Notes under the pieces: model-generated
The model's database searches: none
Told to the model about the DNA's origin: nothing
What the model saw: the letters and a program-made list of their open reading frames with translations, nothing else
Shown here: positions 1-6,459 of the stretch, piece by piece
How the letters are laid out: the number at the start of each line of letters is the position of its first letter
Position numbering within the stretch: the stretch's first letter is position 1
Position numbers and translations under genes: made by a program
Assembly (NCBI GenBank): GCA_050485425.1
Contig: JBJHBJ010000078.1
Location: 1-14,834 of the forward strand
Length of the DNA stretch: 14,834 nucleotides
Reading direction: 5' to 3'
From: LSCE01 sp050485425
Lineage (GTDB): Bacteria; Pseudomonadota; Gammaproteobacteria; Nitrococcales; Aquisalimonadaceae

Positions 1-66
1 CATCACTCGAACATCTTCATCCTCGGCGGGGAGAGTTACCGGCTCAAGCAAAAGACTACCGGTTGA
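1..66 (+). CDS. C-terminal end of an IS21-family IstB-like helper ATPase (partial, runs off the left edge)
   Basis: The plus strand is open from base 1 to a TGA at 64-66 and encodes 21 residues, including HHSNIFILGGESYRLKQK. The pattern of two His, a short beta strand and then G-(E/D)-SYRLK is typical of the extreme C-terminus of IstB, the AAA+ ATPase that assists the IS21 transposase IstA. Only the tail is present, so Walker motifs cannot be checked. The bases just downstream look like an IS21-type end, which supports the call. Confidence is moderate because of the short length; the rest of the gene should lie to the left of the window. Confidence 0.6.
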   Translation, partial: HHSNIFILGGESYRLKQKTTG

Positions 67-135
67 GCACCGGCACCCGGGTCAATTCTGTTGGCCAAAG
101 GGGGGTTCGAAAAAATGGCCATTGACAAACGGTAA
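67..135. mobile_element. Probable right-end region of the IS21-like element
   Basis: This non-coding stretch directly follows the IstB stop. It contains the words GTCAAT..TTGGCCA (from about 78) and TGGCCATTGAC (about 115-125), which are imperfect inverted copies of each other around AAGGGGGGTTCGAAAAAA. IS21-family ends typically carry several related transposase-binding repeats rather than one simple inverted repeat, and this arrangement fits. The exact outer boundary and any target duplication cannot be fixed because the other IS end is outside the window. Confidence 0.4.
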
Positions 136-220
136 AGAAATACGTGCCTCCAGGGCACCTCGCACGACGATAAAACATCACCCATCCCTGGCCGCAAATT
201 ATTCCCCGGGTTAATCATTC

Positions 221-390
221 CGTAGGTTGGGGTGAGCACAGCGAACCCCAACATCCCCCACCGATGGAAATGGTCCGAACCACGATGTTTATGGGTTGCG
301 GATGGTTGGCCATCGAGGATAATCCAGCACATCCTTGTTCGCGTTTCGTTCCTACAGATGTTGGGGTTCGCAAGCTTACCCCAACCTACG
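221..390. repeat. REPIN/MITE-like repeat family A, copy 1
   Basis: A 170-bp element begins CGTAGGTTGGGGTGAGC and ends with the inverted counterpart, GTTGGGGTTCGCAAGC..CCAACCTACG. Each ~33-bp arm is itself a hairpin (GTTGGGGT .. ACCCCAAC with a ~10-nt loop), and the two arms are inverted relative to each other. Copy 2 lies at 1051-1219. The interior half next to the right arm (GGTTGGCCATCGAG, then ATCCAGCACATCCTTGTTCG) is shared with copy 2, while the other half has diverged. No target-site duplication is visible. Short open frames crossing it are not credible genes. The gene-free stretch 67-422 holds only this repeat and the IS end. Confidence 0.8.
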
Positions 391-422
391 CTTGCTATTT
401 GCATAACAATGTTCGATAGGGG

Positions 423-828
423 TTATCGTTTGATTGATTTGATCCATTCAGAGTAGTTTTTTTCTTGTTCCTCCACGCTGCCAATTTTAAGTGATTCAGC
501 TGGTTCAAATATGTTTACCATATGTTCTCGTGTGGCGTGCTCACCCTTCTTTAGACAGTATGCAGCGACGCCACCACCCATGCTTCTAGACATGGGTGAA
601 GGGTAAACATCCTTGCGTGCGCCATTGCAAAGTAGTGTAAGGTTATCGTGCGAAGCATCGACCCTGATTTTGGCTAGAGCGTCGAAAAGATCGCCGGATT
701 CTGCATTGTAGGAAACTCCATTGTCTAAGCGGATTTCCACCCTCCAAGGAGGGTTTTTTGAAAAAAAACACAGTGCCATTTATTTCTTTTTTTTCACCAT
801 CTAGTACTTTTATTGGCTTTTTGTTCAT
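423..828 (-). pseudogene. Orphan Rhs immunity gene, frameshifted in a T8 run
   Basis: The ATG at 828-826 overlaps the stop of the upstream orphan toxin fragment (ATGA), the usual coupling of a toxin tail and its immunity gene. The first frame reads MNKKPIKVLDGEKKEINGTV and then hits eight T (plus-strand A8 at 761-768). It continues out of frame to a stop near 643. Removing one T restores a single ~134-aa protein: ...VFFSKNPPWRVEIRLDNGV.. to ..EWIKSIKR, ending at 423. Recognisable parts of the second frame are LFDALAKIR, LLCNGARKDVYPS and SMGGG. I recall similar small proteins downstream of Rhs toxins but cannot name the family with certainty. It should neutralise the adjacent enterotoxin-A-like ADP-ribosyltransferase tail. 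The shift could be a true mutation, a homopolymer sequencing error, or a site of slippage. An alternative start within the second frame exists at 779 but would delete the N-terminus. The gene is AT-rich compared with the rhs cage. Confidence 0.7.
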
Positions 829-1050
829 TGTCCACCATAAACCCTCGGATTGAGGATGGTTGAGGTCCCGTAGGTGCCATCAGAATTCACTGGTGTCGCC
901 CCAAGTATTTCTCCTGGTCTAATACCGTTTGGTATGGCTACTTCCATCTCTCTAGGGAAGGGGCTTGTACCTTGAAGCGCCTGGTTTACGTCTATTCCGT
1001 TCTGCGAGCGAACAGCATAAATGTATCCGTCTGTCGACCCGAACTGAGCG
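825..1050 (-). pseudogene. Orphan Rhs toxin tail fragment, cholera/LT A-like ADP-ribosyltransferase (5'-truncated)
   Basis: About 73 codons end at a TGA (827-825) that overlaps the next ATG. The protein has GYIYAVRS, GIDVN, SPFPREMEV and NGIRPGEILGA. These line up with the cholera/heat-labile enterotoxin A segment YIATAP..FNVNDVL..SPHP.EQEV..GGI....I.GW, including the catalytic Glu-x-Glu (here E-M-E). In that family the ExE glutamates hold and activate NAD. The N-terminal part of the fold, with the NAD-binding Arg and the Ser-Thr-Ser strand, is missing, because at 1051 the sequence runs into repeat A copy 2. An open frame with an ATG continues through the repeat to 1208, but that part is repeat sequence. 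The fragment has no Rhs cage or DPxGL motif. It is best seen as a displaced C-terminal toxin tip that is no longer functional. The ART assignment is by eye and moderately strong. Confidence 0.7.
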
Positions 1051-1219
1051 CGTAGGTTGGGGTGAGCGTAGCGAACCCCAACATCGCCGCACCCGAAAAT
1101 TGCCCGAGCCGGGGCATGGATCGCAGGCGGTTGGTCATCGAGAGTCATCCAGCACATCCTTGTTCGCGTTTCGTTCGTTCCTACAGATGTTGGGGTTCGC
1201 AAGCTCACCCCAACCTACG
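1051..1219. repeat. REPIN/MITE-like repeat family A, copy 2
   Basis: This 169-bp element has the same outer arms as the copy at 221-390: CGTAGGTTGGGGTGAGCGTA at the left and the inverted GTTGGGGTTCGCAAGCTCAC..CCAACCTACG at the right. Each arm can fold into a GTTGGGGT/ACCCCAAC hairpin. The shared interior includes CATCGAG and ATCCAGCACATCCTTGTTCG. A GTTC tetranucleotide near the right arm is duplicated here relative to copy 1. The element sits in the short space between the TreTu-type immunity gene (ends 1243) and the orphan toxin fragment. No REP-associated transposase (RAYT) gene lies in the window, so these would be mobilised in trans, if at all. Confidence 0.8.
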
Positions 1220-1242
1220 CTTCTCCCCAGCAGCTCAATTGT

Positions 1243-1605
1243 TCAAAAGATATGGTTCTCCGCCGCGTGACGTGTCTCGTAGAGCTCCCCCCATGCCATT
1301 ATGCTTAGGTCTTCTTTTTTTATTTTATCCTGGTCGATTTTCTCCGCTGTCGGTCTGCATATAAAAACAAAGCACGGGAGGCTGCCTTTCGGGGGGAGGT
1401 GGTGGCCCTCATGTCTACTAATAAAAATTACTTCATTGATTTCCTTGAATCCTGTTATGTCAGTGGGGGGGACCGGGGGGTCTATCTTCGATACGATGAA
1501 GCATTTTCCGCTATCGGTTTTTCCTCTTTTAAAAAAAGAGCACTCCCTGACCTGCTCGAAGGATTTGCTTTCAAGGGAAGATAGGTAGTAAGTATCACTT
1601 TTCAT
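1243..1605 (-). CDS. Candidate immunity protein for the Rhs TreTu-like toxin (TriTu-like by position)
   Basis: This encodes a 120-aa soluble protein with no signal peptide or membrane segment. Its ATG (1605-1603) abuts the rhs stop (TAA|ATG, zero spacing), so translation is probably coupled. This is the position of the cognate immunity gene in every Rhs locus, and in the described Salmonella TreTu system the partner there is called TriTu. Visible features are an acidic/polar N-terminus (MKSDTYYLSSLESKSF), a Pro-rich loop (DPPVPPTDITG), hydrophobic strands (EVIFISR, FVFICRP), and a C-terminus near WGELYETRHA. I do not recognise the fold from sequence and assign the role from context. The product should bind and block the ADP-ribosyltransferase tail in the producer's cytoplasm. 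It is much more AT-rich than the rhs cage, as expected of a swapped module. No independent ribosome binding site is obvious beyond the end of the toxin coding sequence. Confidence 0.75.
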   Translation of the reverse strand: MKSDTYYLSSLESKSFEQVRECSFFKRGKTDSGKCFIVSKIDPPVPPTDITGFKEINEVIFISRHEGHHLPPKGSLPCFVFICRPTAEKIDQDKIKKEDLSIMAWGELYETRHAAENHIF

Positions 1606-4600
1606 TTAGAACTCCGGATTTACACCGCTAACCCGATTTATTGATATTGCACCATTGTTCAATCCGTCAGGTATTATGTACTCAGGGATTCCGCCTTGCT
1701 GACCGTCCAGAGGGAGCGCTGCACGTTGTAAAACAACTTTTGAAGGGTCATTAAGGGTGCCCTCTATGACAAATCTTCCAGAATTGTTGTAGCCGCTCGC
1801 CCCCCCGGAGGGTAGGCCCGCAACGTCTCGATAGTTTTCAACATTGCCTGGATTGAGCGGCGACCATGATGCACCTCCAGCCGCCGAGTCGCCGCCATAC
1901 ACCCTGTACAAAGTTTGGCCTTCGTATGGCTGGGGAATGGTTGTTCCACAATCCCCCGGCTTACACGTCAACCCCAGCGGATCGACCCAGTGTACGGGGT
2001 TGGGTGCGTATTCGTAGAGGTTGATGCCGCCCTGGAGGCCGATGGGGTCCTGGTGGATGAATCGGCCGTTTTGTGGGTCGTAGTAGCGGTGGCGGTTGTA
2101 GTGCAGGCCGGTGTCGTCGTCGAAGTACTGGCCCTGGAAGCGCAGGGGGTTGCTGACGGTGGCCTGGAGTTGTTCGGTGGCGCCGTAGGCGCGGTAGGCG
2201 GTGCGCCAGACCACGCGGCCGCGCGGGTCGGTGAGTTCCCGCGGGGTGCCGAGGTGGTCGAGGTGGTAGTAGTAGGTTTGCCCCTCGGTGAGCAGGCACA
2301 GCGGCTTGAATGTGCCGGGTTCGAAGACGAAGTGGCGTTTGCCCTCGGGGCCGTGTTCGCTGTAGAGGGTGTCGCCGTCCCAGGTGTAATAGGTGTCGCC
2401 CGCCGGTGTGACCTTGTGGACCCGGCGGCCCAGCGCGTCGTAGGCGTAGCGGCTCTGTTCGCCGTCGCGCTCTACGGCGACGAGCTGGTTGAAGCCGTTG
2501 TAGTGGAAGCGTGTGACCAGCAGCCCGGCGCGGCCACGGCGCTCCTCGATGCGGTTGCCGCGGGCGTCGTAGCGGAAGTGGCGGTCGCCGTGGAAGGCGA
2601 GGCGGTTGCCGGCCTGGGTGCCGGCAGGGCCGTTGGCGTCTTCCAGCAGGTTGCCGGCCGGGTCGAAGGCGAAGGGTTCGTTGACCAGGCCTTCCACGCG
2701 GCTCAGGCGGTCCAGCGCGTCGTAGTGGTAGCGCGTGGCACCGTGGTGCATGTCCACCAGCGTGGCCAGGCGTCCGGCGGCGTCGTAGCGGTAGTCGCGC
2801 GTGCTCAGCGTGGTGCCGGAGTCGATGTGCCGGGTTTGTTGCCGTTGCAGGCGCCCGGCCGGGTCGTAGTCGAAACGGCTTTCCACGCCGCCCATCCGGC
2901 GCAGGCTTTCACGCCCATGGGCGTCGTAGAGGAATTCGGCCAGCACGTCGCCGTTGCGGGTCACATTGCGCAGCGCGCCGGTGTCGTCGTAGCCGTAGGC
3001 GAGTTCGCCGGCGCTGCCGTGGCTGGCGATTCGCCGGCCCAGGGCGTCGTGCGCGAAACGCAGGCTTTCGCCGTCCTGGTGTTCGGCGGCTAACTGGCCG
3101 GTGGCGTCGTATTCGAAACGCAGGAAACAGGCGGCGTTGTCGGCGCGTGTCATGCGGCCGGCGGCGTCGTACTGGTACTGGGCGAAGCTGCCGTCCGAAG
3201 CGGTGCGGCAGAGCAGCCGTCCCAGGGCGTCGCGCTCGAAGGTGGCGGTGATGTCGGCGTCGCGGTGTTCGACCAGATGGCCGGCGGCGGTGTAGCGGTA
3301 GGCCTGTCGGCGGCCGTCGAAGCCGGTTTCTTCGATCAGTCGCTCGGCGGCGTCGTAGCGGAAGGTGTGGCGCTCGCCCTTTTCGTTGATCAGCGCGGTG
3401 AGGTTGCGCTCGCTGTCGTATTCGTAGCGTAGGGTGCGGCCGTCCGGGCCGACGCGCTCTTCCACCTGCGAGAGGCCGCCGTAGCGGTAGCGCGTTTCCC
3501 GGCCGGCGGCGTCGATGAAGCGGGTGATGCGGCCGGCCTGGTCATAGTGGAAGCGCAGCGCCTGTTCGCCGGGCCGGTGGATGTCGGTGACCCGGCCCAT
3601 GGGGTCGTAGCCGTAGCGGGTGAAGCCGCCGTCCGGCGTGACCACGGTGGTGATGCGGTCCTGCGCGTCGTGGCGGTAGGTGGTGCGGCGTCCGGTGGTG
3701 TCGATTTCCGCAGCCAGCCGACCGCGGGAATCCCATTCCAGCCGGTGGGACTGGCCGAGTGCCGGAATGATTTCCACCAGGCGCTGGTCGCGGTCATAGC
3801 GGAAGCGGGTTTCGTGGCCCTTGGGGTCGACGGTGGCCGCTAGCAGCCCGTTGGGCGTGTAGCGGCGCCGCCAGGTGTTGCCCAGCGGGTCCGTCAGTGT
3901 GGTCAGCCGGCCCTGCCGGTCGTACTGAAGGCGGTGGGTGGCGCCCAGCGGATCGGTGTTGCGGGTCAGGCGCCCGTGGGCATCGTAGGCGAACTGCCAG
4001 CGCGCGCCATCGGGATCGGTGCGCGCGATGAGTTGCCCGGCGGCATTGTAGTCGTAGTGCGTGGTGCCGCCGGCGGGGTTGGTCTCCCGGACGATCTGCC
4101 CCTGGGCGTTGTATTCGAAGATCTCCACGCCGCCGCGACTATCGATGGTGCGGCTGAGGCAGTTCTCGGGTTCCCATTCGAAGCGGGTGTCGTAGATGCC
4201 GTCGTTGCCGGTCTGGCGCAGGCAGCGGCCGTGGATGTCGTGGCGGTCCCATTCGAAGTGGTAGGCGAAGCCGGACTTCAGCGTGCGCTGGATCAGCACG
4301 TGGTTGCGGTAGGCGAACTGTTCGCTGCCGCCGGCCCGGTCGGTGGCGGCAACGAGGTCGCCGCTGGCGTCGTGCCGGTAACGCACCAGGGGCGGGGCGA
4401 GGCTGTCGCGCTTGTGTTCCTCGCTGTCGACGATGGCCTGGATGTGGCCGTCATCGTCGTAGCGCAGGGACAGCCGACGGCCCCAACTGCTGCTCAGGCG
4501 GTAGAGCCGCCGGCCGTCGTAATGGAAGGCCCAGCAGTTGCCGCGCGCGTCCTCCAGCGTGGCCAGCCGCCAGACGTCGGGATCCGGGGAGGGCTGGAAG

Positions 4601-6183
4601 CGGCGGTCCGGCATGCCGGCCTGGCGCAGCAGATACTCGCCCTCCGGCAGCGATTGCAGCGTGTAGCCTTCTAGCGGGTTGGTGCTGCTCTCCCCAGGCG
4701 CGGGAAGGGCGAGGGGGACCTGGCGGCCTTCGCCGTCTTCCAATAGCATCCGCTCGCCGGACAAGTGCAGGCGCTCGCTGCCCGGGTAGCTCCAGCCGTG
4801 GCCCAGGCCCCGGTCGGTGTTGTCGCCGCTGCGGTAGAAGCGGCGCCAGGTCAGCGGCAGCGGGCCGGGGATCTCGAAATCCGCCTGCCCCAGCAATTCC
4901 TCGCCGGTGACCATGCTGATCGGGCAGCCGCGCGTCGGGGTGTTGGCTTCGTTGGCTGAGGCACGGCCGTTGGCCACGGTGCCGGCTTCCGCGTTGCCGC
5001 TTGAGGCCGAAGGCTGATCGGCGGCATCGGTGTTCTGTGAGGCGGGGGATTCGTTCGATGCGGCGTCATCCCCGTTATTGCTGCGACGCGGCTCGTTCGG
5101 CTGATCGGGGCGGGTGAGCCGTTGGCTTTCGTTGCGATGGGTGCGCACGGCCCGGGCCATGTTGGCGATGCGGTTGACGGCTTCCACCGTGAACGGGCCG
5201 ATGCGGCGTACCGCGCTGCTGGCGGCCAGCGCGGCGCCGGCGCCCGCGGTGGCAATGGCGATCAGCACTTCCAGGCCGATTTCCACCGAGAACCGCACCG
5301 CCCGGGACAGGCGGTCGATGTCGGAGACGGAGTGGTACATGCCGATGAGGTAGTTGCGCAGCATCAGCCGGGCCTTGGCGTCATCCATGAGCTGGTTGAG
5401 GAAGGCCACGCCGCGCTCGGCCAGTTCCCGGATGGACTGCACGGTATCGGCCACCTGGATGCCGATGGCGCGCAGCTCCGCGGCCGCGGCCTGGATGTCC
5501 CCGCTTGCCACATTCCCTGCCATGCGCAAGGTGAACCGGATGGAGTCCCCGGCCACGCGCACCACGGCCACGCCCAGTTTTGCCAGCGCCACCAGACTCT
5601 GCCAGACACCCAGGGCGCCCTCGCCGATGGCGGTCATGGCCGCACCCACGCGGATCAGCGCCCGCTGGTAGGCGGGCTCATTCCACAGGATGCGGTTGCC
5701 GATATCCGCCTGCTGCCAGCGCACCAGCAGGGAGTGACCCAGCTCCTCGGCCAGTTCCAGCCGGCTGTGTCGCAGCAGTGCGCCGCTGCCGGCGGAGGCA
5801 GGCGGGTGGCTGAGATCGCCCGGCCAGTAGACCAGGGCGTCTTCCTCGTCGAACAGGCGGTGGGATTCGTCGTGGGAAAGGTGATAGCCCTTGATTTCGC
5901 CGCTGCGGATCAGCCGCCGCAGGTCCCGGCCCACGAAGTAGTTGAAACGGGGGATGTCGGCGGCCTCGACGCCGCCCAGCCGGCCAAGCAGTTCGCGCCG
6001 CACGTCGCCGGGAATGGAATCCACCACCTGCTCGTCGAGCATCGAGGGGGAGCGGCGGCGGAGCACCAGCCAGGGCGAGGCATCGTAATGCTCGGAGGCG
6101 AACAGCCAGAGATCGTTGTGAACGCGGTAGGCGAGCGGGGTGCCCGGATGGCGGGTAGCCGGAAACTCCAGAATGTCTTCCAT
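1606..6183 (-). CDS. Rhs polymorphic toxin with C-terminal TreTu-like ADP-ribosyltransferase tail
   Basis: About 1525 aa. Residues 1-300 are a mostly helical N-terminal region, with a hydrophobic stretch at ~303-323 (LEVLIAIATAGAGAALAAS). An N/S/A-rich disordered linker covers ~348-418. A DUF6531-like cage start (CPISMVTGEELLGQADFEIPG) begins at ~420. Then come about 40 YD/RHS repeats (GYDPMGRVT, YDAAGRL and similar), forming the cage that encloses the toxin. The RHS core (QYFDDDTGLHYNRHRYYDP, DPIGLQGG) ends in PVHWVDPLGL (~1396-1405), the PxxxxDPxGL aspartyl autoproteolysis motif. The last 120 residues are the toxin. No PAAR domain is visible, and no VgrG or Eag chaperone gene lies in the window, so the delivery route is unproven, though type VI secretion is most likely. 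I chose the ATG at 6183 because AAGGA lies 9 nt upstream. An in-frame ATG at 6249 adds 22 residues with poor codon usage and no good ribosome binding site. The following immunity gene is directly adjacent. Confidence 0.92.
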   Translation of the reverse strand: MEDILEFPATRHPGTPLAYRVHNDLWLFASEHYDASPWLVLRRRSPSMLDEQVVDSIPGDVRRELLGRLGGVEAADIPRFNYFVGRDLRRLIRSGEIKGYHLSHDESHRLFDEEDALVYWPGDLSHPPASAGSGALLRHSRLELAEELGHSLLVRWQQADIGNRILWNEPAYQRALIRVGAAMTAIGEGALGVWQSLVALAKLGVAVVRVAGDSIRFTLRMAGNVASGDIQAAAAELRAIGIQVADTVQSIRELAERGVAFLNQLMDDAKARLMLRNYLIGMYHSVSDIDRLSRAVRFSVEIGLEVLIAIATAGAGAALAASSAVRRIGPFTVEAVNRIANMARAVRTHRNESQRLTRPDQPNEPRRSNNGDDAASNESPASQNTDAADQPSASSGNAEAGTVANGRASANEANTPTRGCPISMVTGEELLGQADFEIPGPLPLTWRRFYRSGDNTDRGLGHGWSYPGSERLHLSGERMLLEDGEGRQVPLALPAPGESSTNPLEGYTLQSLPEGEYLLRQAGMPDRRFQPSPDPDVWRLATLEDARGNCWAFHYDGRRLYRLSSSWGRRLSLRYDDDGHIQAIVDSEEHKRDSLAPPLVRYRHDASGDLVAATDRAGGSEQFAYRNHVLIQRTLKSGFAYHFEWDRHDIHGRCLRQTGNDGIYDTRFEWEPENCLSRTIDSRGGVEIFEYNAQGQIVRETNPAGGTTHYDYNAAGQLIARTDPDGARWQFAYDAHGRLTRNTDPLGATHRLQYDRQGRLTTLTDPLGNTWRRRYTPNGLLAATVDPKGHETRFRYDRDQRLVEIIPALGQSHRLEWDSRGRLAAEIDTTGRRTTYRHDAQDRITTVVTPDGGFTRYGYDPMGRVTDIHRPGEQALRFHYDQAGRITRFIDAAGRETRYRYGGLSQVEERVGPDGRTLRYEYDSERNLTALINEKGERHTFRYDAAERLIEETGFDGRRQAYRYTAAGHLVEHRDADITATFERDALGRLLCRTASDGSFAQYQYDAAGRMTRADNAACFLRFEYDATGQLAAEHQDGESLRFAHDALGRRIASHGSAGELAYGYDDTGALRNVTRNGDVLAEFLYDAHGRESLRRMGGVESRFDYDPAGRLQRQQTRHIDSGTTLSTRDYRYDAAGRLATLVDMHHGATRYHYDALDRLSRVEGLVNEPFAFDPAGNLLEDANGPAGTQAGNRLAFHGDRHFRYDARGNRIEERRGRAGLLVTRFHYNGFNQLVAVERDGEQSRYAYDALGRRVHKVTPAGDTYYTWDGDTLYSEHGPEGKRHFVFEPGTFKPLCLLTEGQTYYYHLDHLGTPRELTDPRGRVVWRTAYRAYGATEQLQATVSNPLRFQGQYFDDDTGLHYNRHRYYDPQNGRFIHQDPIGLQGGINLYEYAPNPVHWVDPLGLTCKPGDCGTTIPQPYEGQTLYRVYGGDSAAGGASWSPLNPGNVENYRDVAGLPSGGASGYNNSGRFVIEGTLNDPSKVVLQRAALPLDGQQGGIPEYIIPDGLNNGAISINRVSGVNPEF
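1609..1968 (-). other. TreTu-like toxin domain encoded by the 3' end of rhs
   Basis: This is the 120-residue tail after the DPLGL cleavage point, residues ~1406-1525. Signature words are LYRVYGGDS, SWSPLNPGNVENYRD, AGLPSGGASG, GRFVIEGTL, ALPLDGQQGGIPEYIIP and a terminal INRVSGVNPEF. I recognise this as the TreTu toxin family. The described Salmonella member ADP-ribosylates the P-loop of elongation factor Tu and stops translation. The Arg in LYRVYGG (~1427) and the Glu in GIPEYIIP (~1501) are the likely NAD-binding and catalytic residues by analogy with ADP-ribosyltransferases; this is inference. The ORF is intact, so the toxin should be active. DNA in this stretch is clearly less GC-rich than the cage just upstream. 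Confidence 0.75.
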
Positions 6184-6276
6184 GGCGCCAAGTCCTTTTG
6201 CGCGAGTCCGTTGTACTGCCGGGCTGTTCCGTCGATGGCTGGTGGCCATCCGCCCTGCAGTGAATTCCGTGCGGAA

Positions 6277-6305
6277 ACGTTACCGCTTTTGATGACTCGA
6301 CTCAA
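6277..6305 (-). promoter_or_regulatory. Possible sigma-70 promoter for rhs
   Basis: On the minus strand TTGAGT (6305-6300) is followed 17 nt later by TAACGT (6282-6277). These match 4/6 and 3/6 of the consensus with ideal spacing. Transcription would start near 6270, leaving a leader of ~85 nt to the ATG at 6183. This is the best candidate I found in the 276-bp gap between the divergent rhs and membrane-protein genes. No comparably good promoter was seen for the rightward gene. Such matches arise by chance, so confidence is low. Confidence 0.3.
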
Positions 6306-6459
6306 TAGGGGCACGGGAAGTGAACCATGACCACAACACGGCACCGACCTGAACGCCGGAATTGAGCAGTGCTTCCTTAGATCAGGCCTGTGCGTGTGAG
6401 ATCATGGGGCTGGACAGAATAACCGGCGGCAAGCCGGGCAACAGGCAAACAGGTGGCTC

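Noticed and set aside
36..456. Short frames over the IS end and repeat A copy 1 on both strands
   Set aside because: They cross hairpin repeat arms, and their similarity to the frame in copy 2 comes only from the repeat DNA.
1051..1208. N-terminal extension of the orphan toxin reading frame to an ATG at 1208
   Set aside because: That part is translated repeat A. The same peptide pattern (NETRTRMCW) appears in copy 1, so it is repeat-derived and not toxin.
1301..1588. Plus-strand frames opposite the TreTu-type immunity gene
   Set aside because: The minus-strand gene is directly coupled to rhs and is the expected partner; the plus frames lack ribosome binding sites and context.
1915..5353. 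Long plus-strand open frames opposite rhs (up to several hundred codons, Val/Ala/Gly-rich)
   Set aside because: They are antisense shadows of the GC-rich YD repeats. Their low-complexity composition and lack of ribosome binding sites contrast with the clear Rhs protein on the other strand.
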